A stretch of 52,500 nt of DNA from Symbiodinium natans (GCA_905221605.1 CAJNDS010002582.1:145001-197500); one strand, 5' to 3'. Counted from the stretch's first letter, positions 40,368 to 50,010 are shown. Notes: generated by a model from the sequence alone, not told the origin. A program made the numbers and translations.

Positions 40368-40440
40368 AGAAGTGAGCAATTAAGCTGTGGCCCTGAAGCC
40401 CCCGCAGATTTGGGCTGCAAAGCAGCGAAGAGGACTAATC
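40368..40440 (+). CDS. Exon-like island
   Basis: The frame reads RSEQLSCGPEAPADLGCKAA and remains open into a small palindrome. Product unknown. Confidence 0.2.
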
Positions 40441-40802
40441 CCCTATCACTAATGAATATTAAAGTATTCCCATTAGCATGCTGCAGTGTATGGGAATGTT
40501 CACTATTGGGGAGGTAGGGGGTTTGAATATTTGGGGGAGTGTGCTGCGCACTATAAAGCCTGTGCCGGGTTCAATCTTGTGCTACACCGGCAGGACTACA
40601 GCTACCGGGGCCTTTGTTTTGGAGTAGTTTTCAAAGTTCTATGGGCACTGTAATCCCGCTATAACGACGATTCCCGTGGGTCGCCAGTGTGCAGGATGCC
40701 GTGCATCTCTCCACCTCTTGTCTATCAGTTGAAAACAGACCTTCTGCTGCAAGGCTTTCTTGAACCCTAAACCCTAAACCCCTAAACCCTAAACCCTGAT
40801 GG

Positions 40803-40890
40803 ACCCCGGCTTCGGAAATTGCTGGCATGCAAGACCATGACGAGATGCTTGCGAGCAAGGCCAAGCTCGAGCAGAGCTTGAAAGATGAAG
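40803..40890 (+). CDS. Coiled-coil fragment, 5' part
   Basis: The frame of codon 40,827 reads IAGMQDHDEMLASKAKLEQS and then LKDE, a charged heptad-like helix. CCCTAAA arrays lie immediately before and after. It ends GAA-G before a GA dinucleotide at 40,891. Confidence 0.45.
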
Positions 40891-40934
40891 GACCCTAAAC
40901 CCTAAACCCTAAACCCTAAACCCTAAACCCTGAT
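40891..40934 (-). repeat. CCCTAAA array within a coiled-coil ORF
   Basis: Six units that separate two pieces of the same coding-like helix. Possibly almost the whole of a 62-nt intron. Confidence 0.95.
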
Positions 40935-40952
40935 TGGCAAAGATCGCCAAAG

Positions 40953-41030
40953 AGAAGGCAGAGATGGAGACGTGCCAGCGTGAGAAGAATGCTGCTGAGC
41001 CTGAGGTTGAAGAGCAGCAGCAAGACACAG
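40953..41030 (+). CDS. Coiled-coil fragment, 3' part
   Basis: After GCCAAAG the frame reads KAEMETCQREKNAAEPEVEE and continues QQQDT. Joined to 40,890 in phase it continues the same charged helix (…LKDE|EKAEM…). Composition strongly suggests coding origin; the protein is unknown. Confidence 0.45.
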
Positions 41031-41127
41031 GACCTTGCCTGCTGTCGCTGTATAAAGTAGCTTAAGCATGTTACGACAAGTCTTGCAATCACAAACCATC
41101 GGTTTTCTCACCTGTGTTGCTCTGTAG

Positions 41128-41230
41128 CATGAGTACGGGCGGGGCTCCATCCTAGGCTGCTTTGCCAGGGAAATCTTTGCAGCAGACCAGCTACGAAGGG
41201 TTAGAGGTGGTCGTCGGCTCAGACCTGAAG
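41128..41230 (+). CDS. Exon-like island
   Basis: After CTCTGTAG the frame reads HEYGRGSILGCFAREIFAAD and then Arg-rich to a GT at 41,231. Its phase does not join the preceding coiled-coil piece, so it may be unrelated. Confidence 0.28.
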
Positions 41231-41243
41231 GTCCCTAGACCGA

Positions 41244-41316
41244 AAACCCTAAACCCTAAACCCTGAACCCTGAACCCTGAACCCTGAACCCTGAACCCTG
41301 AACCCTGAACCCTAGC
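41244..41316 (-). repeat. CCCTGAA block
   Basis: Two CCCTAAA then about seven CCCTGAA units. Confidence 0.94.
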
Positions 41317-41396
41317 CAAAGGAAGCAACAGACCAACAATTCGATGACACTCGTGTAATGCTGTGAGAAAAGAAAGTCAACCATGAAGGGAATCAG

Positions 41397-41494
41397 TTTT
41401 GGATATGCGAGCATGCGAAGTTCTTGAACCGCAAGCTTCTAAGCAGAGGCGGTAATGAAATGACCACAAAGTACAGAACACGTTTGTCGCCATG
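41397..41494 (+). CDS. Possible terminal exon
   Basis: After ATCAG (41,388-41,392) the frame contains FWICEHAKFLNRKLLSRGGN and ends at TGA (41,492). AT-rich DNA follows, as expected of a 3' UTR. Product unknown. Confidence 0.3.
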
Positions 41495-42005
41495 ACAGCT
41501 CTAATTTAATTAATGCACCGCTGCATTACACAGAAGGTGTGTTAGCAGAAAGTTTCAAGGATCTGAAATAGAAAGCTTCTCGAAGCCACACCCATGAACA
41601 AACAGACTCATATGTACATACAGGATGCATATGTAGAAATATAAATATCAACATCAATAAATAATATACGAAAAAACAAACAATGAAATAAATATGAAAC
41701 ACATATGGTATAACAACGACACACGCAATAGGGCCCCACAAGCTAAACAACACCCAAACAGAAGAAACGGCACCATGAAGAAAACGTCGTTTGTTTGGTG
41801 GACTAACCAAGCAAATGGTGACAGCACATAAGAAACACATGAAATTTCTTAATATGTATATTTGCTTAGAAGTCGAAATGCTGCAGGGTACAGACCGGTT
41901 AAATACAGCGCAAGCAACACCGTATTGCAGTTCTTTGTCGCCCTCAAGAGCCCCCCCAACGAAATGGCAGGCGCCAAAGATAGAAAGGATGCAACACTCC
42001 ATAAA
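41495..42005. other. AT-rich, array-free stretch
   Basis: No telomeric repeat and no hairpin for 500 bp. A 158-codon minus frame (41,526-42,002) is Cys/Val/Phe-rich and reads as chance translation of AT-rich DNA. It could be a 3' UTR and intergenic spacer. Confidence 0.35.
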
Positions 42006-42139
42006 CTCTAAGCCCTAAACCCTAAACGGCCCTAAAAGCCCTGTAAAGGGGTCGACGAAACAGACTTGAGTCTTGCGCCTCGCCTGGTTTGTCTGTGTGG
42101 AGGCCCTAACACCACCACACCCCTAACACTGCTAACGGC

Positions 42140-42288
42140 CCTGAACCCTAAACCCCTAAACCCTAAACCCCTAGACCCCTAAACTCTAGACCACCCCGAA
42201 ACTTAACCCTAATGTACCCCCAAACCTTAAACCCTAAACCCGAAACCCTAAACCCTAAACCCCTAAACCCTAAACCCTAAACCCTATC
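42140..42288 (-). repeat. Degenerate to perfect CCCTAAA array
   Basis: Ends with perfect units directly before the acceptor CTATCTCCAG of island 42,294. Confidence 0.92.
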
Positions 42289-42293
42289 TCCAG

Positions 42294-42368
42294 GCCATCC
42301 ACGGCCTCTTTGAAGGCATCAGCTCGAGCGTCGTGTTGCTGATGCCCGGCTGCCTTTCATCTTCGGGG
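42294..42368 (+). CDS. Exon-like island bracketed by arrays
   Basis: Acceptor CTATCTCCAG directly follows a CCCTAAA array, and the donor GTTTAGGG directly follows the exon. Twenty-five codons read AIHGLFEGISSSVVLLMPGC plus a short tail, with no stop. It is one of the clearest array-exon-array units. Product unknown. Confidence 0.38.
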
Positions 42369-42508
42369 GTTTAGGGTTTAGGGTTTAGGGTTTAGGGGTT
42401 TAGGATGGTTTAGGATGGTTTAGGGTTTAGGGTTTAGGGGTTTAGGGTTTGGGGTTTGGGGTTTGGGGTTTGGGGTTTAGGGTTTAGGGTTTAGGGTTTA
42501 GGGTTTGG
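42369..42508 (+). repeat. TTTAGGG/TTTGGGG array
   Basis: Begins at the donor of island 42,294. Internal blocks of GGATGGTTTA and TTTGGGG. Confidence 0.93.
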
Positions 42509-42619
42509 AAGGAACTTGTCTGGGACCCTCTTCACCTACAGTCTTGTGGGTTACCAATTGCAGGCAGCAACTACTAAACTGCAAGTAAAATTTAGAGTCC
42601 CAGGTGTCTCTCTCTTCAT

Positions 42620-42741
42620 GTGAGGCAGGGTTTATATTTCTGTTATTGGTGAGTGCATATAAGGTTTCTTTTTAGCATTGGTGAGTGTATGTATTGGGTG
42701 TCCTTTTGGGGGGGGTACAAGAAATAGAAACCCTACTTCAG
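42620..42741. mobile_element. MITE family H copy
   Basis: GTGAGGCAGGGTTTATATTT … AGAAACCCTACTTCA; same internal TTGGTGAGTG repeats. Confidence 0.83.
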
Positions 42742-42754
42742 TGAAGATCCTCCC

Positions 42755-42813
42755 TAAACCCTAAACCCTAAACCCTAAACCCTAAACCCTAAACCCTAAA
42801 CCCTAACCCCTTT
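42755..42813 (-). repeat. CCCTAAA array
   Basis: Eight units, followed by a pyrimidine tract and an acceptor at 42,829. Confidence 0.95.
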
Positions 42814-42829
42814 CCTTTTTTGAGTTCAG

Positions 42830-42866
42830 GGGCTTCGAGCCCATGATGATTTTTTGTCCGGGCGAA
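42830..42866 (+). CDS. 37-nt micro-exon candidate
   Basis: Between TTTTTTGAGTTCAG and GAA|GTTTAGGG the frame reads GFEPMMIFCPGE. CCCTAAA lies upstream of the pyrimidine tract. Its phase does not join the island at 42,294. Confidence 0.25.
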
Positions 42867-42879
42867 GTTTAGGGTTTAG

Positions 42880-43170
42880 GGTTTAGGGTTTAGGGTTTAG
42901 GGTTTAGTGTTCAGGGTTTCTTGGCAATCTTTTTTTTTTGGAGGGGCGGGGGGTTTGGTTTAGGGTTTAGTGTTTAGTTTAGGGTTTCTTGGGAATCTTT
43001 TTTTTTGAGGGGGGGGGGGGGGGTGGTTGGTTTAGGGTTTAGGGTTTGTGTCTAGGGTTTCTTGGGGATCTTTCTTTTTTTGGAGGGGGGGCTGTGGTTG
43101 GTTTAGGGTTTAGTGTTTAGGGTTTCTTGAAAATCTCTTCTTTGGGCGGGGGCGGAGGGAGGGGGGGGGC
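42880..43170 (+). repeat. Minisatellite containing TTTAGGG
   Basis: Four tandem copies of a 65-73 bp unit: GGTTTAGTGTTTAGGG, TTTCTTGGRAATC, poly-T and a G-run. The TTTCTTGG marker lies at 42,917, 42,985, 43,058 and 43,123. Confidence 0.88.
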
Positions 43171-43257
43171 TTAGGCTTTTTCCTAGGGTTGGGCCGATGC
43201 AGGCAGTGGTGAGAAGACCTGCGGCGCACAGGGTTTAGGGCTGATGTCTTCGGAGCT

Positions 43258-43406
43258 ACTTGGAGGTTCAGGGTACTTAGTAACCCACTTAGACTAGAAC
43301 TGTACTCATAACCCAATTATAACCCTATTGGGGTACTTAAGGGGCTTATATGTAGTTACAAGTACAGTTGTAGAAGGTTTTTGTAAGTACCCCGGACCTC
43401 CAAGTA
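43258..43406. mobile_element. MITE family D copy
   Basis: TACTTGGAGGTTCAGGGTAC … GTACCCCGGACCTCCAAGTA. Confidence 0.87.
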
Positions 43407-43409
43407 TCT

Positions 43410-43685
43410 TGTTTTGGGTTCATGAGGCTTGGGACTCGTCCCGTGCCCTGGGTAAGGTCATCTGTGGCAAAGTACGCCCTGAAAGCCAGCGAAGGCGAGT
43501 CACTTTTAGCCACGAACGCTTCTGTACGAAAAGTGTTCTTGTGCTACGACATGGCCCCAAGAAGGGATCGAGAGCTCATCATACAACTCAGAGCCTGCCC
43601 AAAACTGAAGCTCCAAGTTGGGCTGGGCATTCCTCCCGAAATCCTCAACCCCAAAACCGAAACCCTGAACCCCACACGAGTATAG
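43410..43685 (+). CDS. Possible exon, two frames
   Basis: One frame includes KYALKASEGESLLATNASVR, the other a basic sequence. Both are open for over 75 codons and end in telomere-like codons. No family is recognised. Confidence 0.22.
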   Translation, partial: CFGFMRLGTRPVPWVRSSVAKYALKASEGESLLATNASVRKVFLCYDMAPRRDRELIIQLRACPKLKLQVGLGIPPEILNPKTETLNPTRV

Positions 43686-43686
43686 A

Positions 43687-43786
43687 GGTTGGATGTTTCC
43701 CCCTTCTTCTATCAGTCCTTAACAGGGGTTATAGTACGCCCTGTTCTAACCCCTATGAGTGTTAGTAAGGGGGCTCATCTCAAACC
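43687..43786. mobile_element. MITE family A, diverged
   Basis: GTTGGATGTTTCCCCCTTC … AAGGGGGCTCATCTCAAAC. Confidence 0.75.
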
Positions 43787-43839
43787 CTAACCCCTATTTT
43801 TTAAAATTCGAACCCTGAACCCTAAACCCGATTCCTAGG

Positions 43840-43936
43840 GGAGAACAGAGGTATGCCTTCTGGAGCATGGGTGTCGGCAACCCTGTCATCACAAAGAAGC
43901 GCCAACCTCAGCATCTGGGGAGAGGGGACCAGACCC
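43840..43936 (+). CDS. Exon-like island
   Basis: The frame reads EQRYAFWSMGVGNPVITKKR and then a basic tail. The donor is CAA|GTTTAGGG, and a CCCTAAA run lies upstream. Product unknown. Confidence 0.32.
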
Positions 43937-44057
43937 CACACCCCAAGTTTAGGGTTTAGGGTTTAGGGTTCAGGGTTGCAGGATTCAGGGTTTAGGGTTT
44001 AGGGTGAGGAGACCTGCTTGCAAAAAAGGGTTCAGAGTTTAGGGTTGAGGGTTCGAA

Positions 44058-44166
44058 GGCTGACTCTACCCCCTTCGCGCCCTCCTTTCCCGGCACTGAA
44101 AAGAGGCAACACAGGAACCCAAGCAATTCTCAAGATTACTTCGCCCTAACATCTTCAAGCTTTTAG
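44058..44166 (+). CDS. Exon-like island with stop
   Basis: Thirty-five codons starting STPFAPSFPGTEKRQHRNPS and ending at a TAG formed by TTTTAGGG. Minus strand open as well. Confidence 0.2.
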
Positions 44167-44190
44167 GGTTTAGGGTTGAAGGTTTGGGGA

Positions 44191-44259
44191 CTTGGCCTCT
44201 TCGATTTTGGGATATGCGGTCTCGCAAAGTTAGGGGTCCCGTTCTTGGGGATCGCCAGG
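44191..44259 (+). CDS. Exon-like island
   Basis: The frame reads LGLFDFGICGLAKLGVPFLG and ends at AGG|GTGACC. In the downstream candidate exon (after CCTTGCAG at 44,298) this phase would stop at once, so it could be a final short exon pair or chance. Confidence 0.22.
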
Positions 44260-44359
44260 GTGACCCTACGTTGTAAGCCAACCCCATTTTCCTTGCAGTG
44301 AAAGACCCCTCCATACTTGACTCTGCACTCCCCGCAAAAGATGTAAACCAAAAATGAAG

Positions 44360-44790
44360 TAAGCTTTCAACCCTCACTCACTCCAAGCCAAATCTCAAAC
44401 AACAAAAAGGGCGTCTCCTCGTTTCTGAGGCTAGTGTAGATTTCCTTCTCAACTCCACTGTTGCTCTTGTCCCCTTCTTTCCTTAAAGAACTGCGTGAGG
44501 TTTCCTCAGGAAGCCATTTCCAAAAGCCCTAAAAGCAACCTTATTCCCGGACCTTTCTGACCTTTCTGGCTCAAGTACGGGTTATGGGAATCGTTGCAAC
44601 ATGTAGTGCAATCAGAGTTGCTTTGTCAGCTTATGCAGCTCGTTGCCTACGTGTACCTTGATGCGGTGGGTGCCTTCCAGGGTGAGGTTGTTGAATTTCA
44701 GAGTTCAAGGCCCTTTTAAATACACATCATGCAAGTCCGAGCCACTAGCCCTCCAACCTTAGCCTTAAGCGCAGGCACCCTAACGTCTAA
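44360..44790. other. Unique stretch without arrays
   Basis: No hairpin, array or convincing frame. May be a 3' flank or intron body. Confidence 0.4.
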
Positions 44791-45948
44791 ACGGGTTTAG
44801 GGTTTAGGGTTTCGTCTAGACGTGCCTCGACCACCGAACCCAAAGAGACAATAACCCTATGCCTCAACCCGAAGCCCCTAAACCCGATAGGGTTTAGGGT
44901 TTCGGGCTTAGGGTTTAGGGTTTAGGGTTTAGGGTTCAAACCCCAAACCCCTAAACCGCTGAGGCAGTACAGGCTGGAGCCACCTCTGGTGGGTTTTCTG
45001 GGCATTGCTCCCTGACTGGGTCTTGGGGGTTTAGGGTTCAGGGTTTAGGGTTTAGGGTTTAGGGTTTTGGCTCAGAGGGGATGTTATCGAGGCGGGCGAA
45101 GTCTCTTAGAAAAGGGTTTTGGTGCGTTAAGGTTCCGGGCTTTGGGCACGGAACTGGTTCACAAACAAGTTTGAGAAACATGCCCTTGGTCCCTCCCGAG
45201 AGAGAGAGCAGAGTAATGTAGGGGTCGGAACAGTTAGTGCCTTATGGTCCCTTTTTGACGACACAAAAGTCCCAAAAAAAAACTATTCTAATTTTGAAAG
45301 GCTCCTTGTAGTAGATGAATACACCGGGAATCTAGGCAGCCCCTGGGGACATTTTATGTCTGCCCTTCTTGGGTTTAAGATGACCCTCTGTAAAGAGTTT
45401 GTTTCGGACGTGTTTAAGGGCCATCGGGAGCAGAGACCCGAACCCCTGAAACTTAAAACACGACCACAGGGACATGTTGTTCAAGTTAGAGGCCTTCGGC
45501 CGGACGTCGTGCGTTGGCGACCCGGCACCCCCTGAACCTCTAAGCGGCTTTGGCGTTTAGAGTGCCCTGAGAGGGGTCTTGACTTCTGGCTTTCGAAGTC
45601 ACGCAACCCGTCCCAAAGCAGGAAGCTTTGGGTTTGGGGGTTCAGAGTTTCGGGTCCCCCTTGGACGCCCCAAAACACTTGAGCGCCTTATCATGGGAGC
45701 CCCCCGCAGCCCTGGTGCGATCACGCTGCACCTCCTGAGAACCTGGCCTGCTTTTCGTGCCCTTGCATAGCGAGACCCTCTGATATTTCTGGGTCTAGGA
45801 GGGAGAGAGAGAGTGAGAGAGAGAGAGGGAGAGAGAGAGAGGGGGAAACCCTTAAACCCTAAACCCCTGAACCCGAAGCCCCCCCCCCCATACTTTTCGG
45901 AAGCTCCCTAAACCCTAAACCCTAAACCCCCCTAATAATTTTAGGAAG

Positions 45949-46044
45949 CTCAGGTGTGCTTCCTGTCTGCTGGCTTGGGCTTGATGGAGCTGGACTACTG
46001 CACCTCGCGACGCTCGGATGAGTCGCGTAGGCTTCCGAGTTGGG
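45949..46044 (+). CDS. Exon-like island between arrays
   Basis: The frame reads QVCFLSAGLGLMELDYCTSR and then Arg/Ser-rich to TAG. CCCTAAA-like DNA lies upstream and TTTAGGG/TTTGGGG downstream. Product unknown. Confidence 0.3.
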
Positions 46045-46207
46045 GTTAGGGTTTAGGGTTTGGGGTTTGGGGTTTTGGAGTTTTGGGGTTTGGGGTTTCG
46101 GGGTTTTGGGTTTTGAGTTTTGGGGTTCTGGGTCGCGTGTAGACGCCCAGGTCAACGAACCCTAGTCCGCATGAGCCGCCTGCAAGTGCATCAAGCCTCC
46201 TGAACCA

Positions 46208-46345
46208 GAGCCTCATTTGTTACCACGAAGGCCTCTGGGATTGACACAGAGGCTGTGTCGAAAGTTGCACGACTGGCTGAAGTTGGGGCTTGTGGGTGTG
46301 CGTGGAGTCATCGAGTGCTTGAGACGGGGTGGAAGCATCTTTGTT
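46208..46345 (+). CDS. Exon-like island, about 45 codons
   Basis: Open frame with IDTEAVSKVARLAEVGACGC and WSHRVLETGWKHL to TGA. No arrays nearby. Product unknown. Confidence 0.28.
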
Positions 46346-46819
46346 GAGGTTTGTGATGGTCTGTCTGTCTAGTAAGGGTGGCGGGTTTGGGAGGTTTTGG
46401 GGGCGAAGAATTGGGGTATACTGGCTTGAGGCTATTCCTCAAGAGGCCTGTGTCGCTCCTTTTGCTTGGGACTGTTGAACCTGCTACAGTTCTGCTCCTA
46501 AACCCTAAGCCCTAGACCCTAAACCCTATGTGGCCAAGACTTGAGGGCTCGAGGTGCGACTCGCTGCGTTCAAGATGCGAACCCACCCCCGCCCTACCAG
46601 GATGGGCGATCATACTCTATGACCCCTTATAAAAGGGCCTTCTCGTACCCTATAACCCCTTAAAACGGCCTTGTAATCCCTAGAACCGCCTAGAACCCCT
46701 TAAAAACCGGCCTTTTTGGGGGGATTACAATCAGCCTACCCTAAGACCCTTGAAAACAAGGCCTTTTGTGATTAAGCCAGTTCCCACGCCTGGCATTAGG
46801 CAGCCGCCCCCTCAGTGTG

Positions 46820-46886
46820 GGGTTTAGGGTTTAGGGTTAGGGTTTAGAGTTTAGGGTTTAGGGTTTAGGGTTTAGGGTTTAGGGTG
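46820..46886 (+). repeat. TTTAGGG array
   Basis: Nine units. Confidence 0.94.
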
Positions 46887-47209
46887 TACAGTAGGGTTCA
46901 TAGGCCTGGCAGCAGGGAGTCCAGCTGCAAAAGGGTTTATATGTTAGGGTGTTGGGTTTAGGGTTTAGGTTTTAGGGTGTATGGTTTTTTTGACCCGAAC
47001 CCCTGTGGCCCCTGCGCAGAGCGCAATCGAAGGAGCCATCGCCAAGCGCATGCAGCGAAGTCCGAGATACGAGGCCACATGGGTCTCGACAACATCAACA
47101 TGAGCCTTCATGATTGTTATTCCGGGCTGAGGACAGGAAATTAGGGTCAAGAGCATGCTCATCTTGTGCGCGCACAGCTACGCACAACATGTGGTGTTGC
47201 GCGTGCTGA

Positions 47210-47431
47210 GTTCACTGGGTTGGTGCTACTCTTCTCGCTGTGGCTGAGCCAAAGCAAATGGAACTTGTGCGATCCAGTGTCAGGCCACCGCTTGTTTCGT
47301 TTGGTCTTTTGTTAGGGGGGGAGGCAACAACTTGGAATGGAGATTGCAGCATGTTGGGGCAGATAAGGGTGCTACTTCTGCAAGTACCAAGTACCAAGCA
47401 GGATCTTAGGATCAATCATGTGACCAACTAG
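47210..47431 (+). CDS. 73-codon open frame
   Basis: Open from a TGA at 47,207 to TAG at 47,429. It contains GATLLAVAEPKQMELVRSSV and later TTWNGDCSMLGQIRVLLL. It is the longest array-free + frame in this part. A family E hairpin starts at its end. No family is recognised. Confidence 0.33.
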   Translation, partial: VHWVGATLLAVAEPKQMELVRSSVRPPLVSFGLLLGGEATTWNGDCSMLGQIRVLLLQVPSTKQDLRINHVTN

Positions 47432-47540
47432 TACCGGGAGTAGGCCCTTTTTTCCTTTTTTTAGGGTTGGGGTTCCCTTATAATCCCCTTAAAACCAAAA
47501 AGGGTGCCCTTTTTATTCCTAGGTTACTCCCGGGTCTAGC
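47430..47540. mobile_element. MITE family E copy
   Basis: CTAGTACCGGGAGTAGGCCC … TAGGTTACTCCCGGGTCTAG. Confidence 0.87.
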
Positions 47541-47586
47541 CATGTATGGGTTGGCCCTAGTTACCCAAAGGGCATTACTCCTGCAG

Positions 47587-47675
47587 AGGTGTTGCATTGG
47601 CTCTTCCGCACCTCCGAAGTGACGTCACGGGTCTGTATGTTCGTGGCATTCATGGCCGGTCACTCAGAGGGTTGA
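47587..47675 (+). CDS. Exon-like island with stop
   Basis: After CTCCTGCAG the frame contains VLHWLFRTSEVTSRVCMFVA and ends at TGA. Product unknown. Confidence 0.3.
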
Positions 47676-47695
47676 AGAGCCCGCTCCGTAGGAAT

Positions 47696-47772
47696 TAGGG
47701 TTTAGGGTTTAGGGTTTAGGGTCAGGGTTTAGGATCAAGGGTTTAGGGTTCAGGGTTCAGGGTTTAGGGTTT
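47696..47772 (+). repeat. TTTAGGG array with variants
   Basis: Ten units including TTCAGGG. Confidence 0.92.
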
Positions 47773-48008
47773 GGGGGATCATGGGCCCCATGCATTGTCT
47801 CATGTTATCCTGGGGGTGGTGAAGCCGCCACCATTGCAGTTTGCGGCGCTGCAATCGCAGGCCAGGGTTTAGGGTTTAAGGTTTAGGGTTTAGGGTTTAG
47901 ACCGAGTTCAGCGTTTGGGTTTCTACGGCTTGGCGTTTGCAGTCTCATGAAGTTGCGGCTGCTGGTTGAGCAAACCTACCCTATCAGGAGGGTTTGAAGG
48001 GTTTTGGG

Positions 48009-48123
48009 TTGGGATGTTCCCCCTTGTGCTAGCAGTCCTTAATCGGGATTATATTAGGGGGTACTTTCATCCCGATTACGGACCGTTTAGGGTTTAGGGT
48101 TTTTGTTAAGGGGGAACATCCCA
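48009..48123. mobile_element. MITE family A with TTTAGGG inside
   Basis: TTGGGATGTTCCCCCTT … AAGGGGGAACATCCCAA. Two TTTAGGG units interrupt the right arm. Flanks GTTTTGGG and GTATTGGG look like an 8-bp TSD with one mismatch. Confidence 0.85.
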
Positions 48124-48191
48124 AGTATTGGGGCTAAGCTTGGTTTGGGCCTCGACGTCCATGTGGCTGGCCCAGAAAATCTTGGAATCTA

Positions 48192-48335
48192 TACTTGGAC
48201 GTTCAGGGTAGTCATTCACCCAATAATGACTGTACTTATAACCCAGTTAAACCCATATTAGGGCACTTAAGGGGCTTCTAAGTGGGTTATAAGTGCAGCT
48301 ATAATTGGTTCGTAAGTACCATGAACCTTCAAGTA
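48192..48335. mobile_element. MITE family D copy
   Basis: TACTTGGACGTTCAGGGTAG … GTACCATGAACCTTCAAGTA. Confidence 0.86.
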
Positions 48336-48495
48336 GAGTCCGGTGTTTGCCCGTTACTCGGTAGGCCTTTGGGGCCTTTCTTTTTTTTTGTTCCCCTTCT
48401 TAGAGTTAAGAGGACCATGTCTCAGGAATATGTTTTCAGATGGTTTTTAGGGCCATCCTAGGTTAGGTTCAGCCCCACTCCTGATCCCTACACCG

Positions 48496-48570
48496 CAACT
48501 AGGACCCAGACAGAGTGGCCCTAGTTCCCTTTTTTTGTGTTCAGATTCCCTTAGAAGTCCCGCTACTCTT
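48496..48570. mobile_element. MITE family E, partial
   Basis: CTAGGACCCAGACAGAGTGG then CCCTTTTTTTG; the right arm is missing. Confidence 0.55.
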
Positions 48571-48730
48571 AAGTTGTTGGAAGCAGGCAATATGTGCTGA
48601 GGTGAGTTTAGGCTAGCCCTTAAACGGAATAGGCGGCTCCTGAGGCGGCGAGGGTGGGAGAAATGTTTTTGATGGCTCTCCACAATCGGGCCATAGCTTC
48701 AACCCTAAACCTCAAACCCGAGTGATCTAG

Positions 48731-48863
48731 CGACCATGCGGCCGAATGCCTGAGGTCACCACTCGACAAGCTGAGGGTTGGGAGATGTGGTGGTGCGGCC
48801 TGTTTGCACCTGCTGGCTGAGCGGAGGGTCCCGAAATTCATGCCCTGGGCATCTCTATGTCGT
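48731..48863 (+). CDS. Exon-like island
   Basis: After GATCTAG the frame includes DHAAECLRSPLDKLRVGRCG and RRVPKFMPWASLCRQF. A family L hairpin begins at its 3' end. Product unknown. Confidence 0.3.
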
Positions 48864-48963
48864 CAGTTCTCAAAGGTTAGGGTCCCTTTTGGGGGTACCC
48901 CAAATGAGAGGGGCCGCCGTATCATGAGGACCCCAAAAGAGACCATATATTCGAGAAGTGACC
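48864..48963. mobile_element. MITE family L copy
   Basis: CAGTTCTCAAAGGTTAGGGTCC … GAGACCATATATTCGAGAAGTGAC. Partial copies at 21,088-21,166 and 45,240-45,300. Confidence 0.78.
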
Positions 48964-49349
48964 GTGAAAAACCTCAGCTCTTTCAGGCTGAGGGTTGTTC
49001 TGAGCCCGAGTAGTCGAGAAAAGTGAGCTCGAGGCATCCTGGTGGCTGACATGGCGGTTACCTGCCTCCTGGTGACGGCCGGAGGGATGGGTTAAGAGTT
49101 AGATGGGGTTTAGGGTTCAGGGTTTAGGGTTTAGGGATATCAGATGACTTGTCCAGGACTCTCGCTCACAGGGGGGTATATGACCCTAAACCAGGAGAAC
49201 GTCTCTTGCCCTAAATCCCTCAACTCGAGGACACCCTTAGACTGAAAGCCCGCCACCTGTCTCTATCTGCTGTAGAGTGCAGCCTCGCCTCGAGTTGCAA
49301 GGGGTTTCCTGAATCACTGAAGCCATAGATCAAACACAAAGATGAATAT

Positions 49350-49397
49350 ACATATAGGAATAAATATGCATATATATATATATACATGTGTATATAA

Positions 49398-49433
<36 letters not shown>

Positions 49434-49434
49434 G

Positions 49435-49465
<31 letters not shown>

Positions 49466-49470
49466 TCCTG
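49350..49470. repeat. (TA)n microsatellite field
   Basis: Several TA runs. Similar shorter runs lie at 8840-8896, 10,108-10,131, 29,441-29,462 and 32,040-32,095. Confidence 0.95.
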
Positions 49471-49639
49471 CAAATTGGCCGTGTAGTAGATCTTTCTGAC
49501 ATTTATTCTTGCATATTTGGGCTCCTCACGTCCTACAACGATGGCTGGAATCATCCTCACCTCAGGGCCTGTAAGCTTTAAGCCCGGGACCGGTATTCCC
49601 TGAGCCCAGCCCGAAACTCAAGACCGAAATCCTCAAGAC

Positions 49640-49770
49640 CGAAATCCCTAAACCCTAAGCCCCAAACCCTAAACCCCAAACCCTAAACCCTAAAACCCCA
49701 AACCCTAAACCCTAAAACCCCAAACCCTAAAACCCCAAATCCTAAACCCCAAACCCTAAGCCCTAAGCCC
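49640..49770 (-). repeat. CCCTAAA/CCCCAAA array
   Basis: About seventeen units of mixed type. Confidence 0.93.
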
Positions 49771-49894
49771 TTTTTTGGGGGAGACTCCTCTCGGGAGGTC
49801 TTCGGCGGGGCGGAGTCCTCCTGGTGGATCCGCATCCTATGCAGTGCGCCATGCAGCTCGGTTAGGTCGACGCCTACTGACCCAATAGGGCTTT

Positions 49895-50010
49895 GAGGGT
49901 TAGGGTTTAGGGGTTAGGGGTTAGGGTTTTAGGGTTTTAGGGTTTAGGGTTTAGGGGGCTTAGGGGGCTTAGGGGGCTTAGGGGGCTTAGGGGGCTTAGG
50001 GGGCTTAGGG
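49895..50010 (+). repeat. TTTAGGG array with GGGGGCTTA block
   Basis: Ends with six perfect 9-bp GGGGGCTTA units. Confidence 0.93.

Noticed and set aside
41526-42002. 158-codon minus frame, longest after the repeats are set aside
   Set aside because: AT-rich DNA, Cys/Phe/Val-rich product without recognisable motif, opposite to the direction of all supported exons.
49330-49560. 76-codon minus frame with YIYIYIYI
   Set aside because: Translation of a TA microsatellite.
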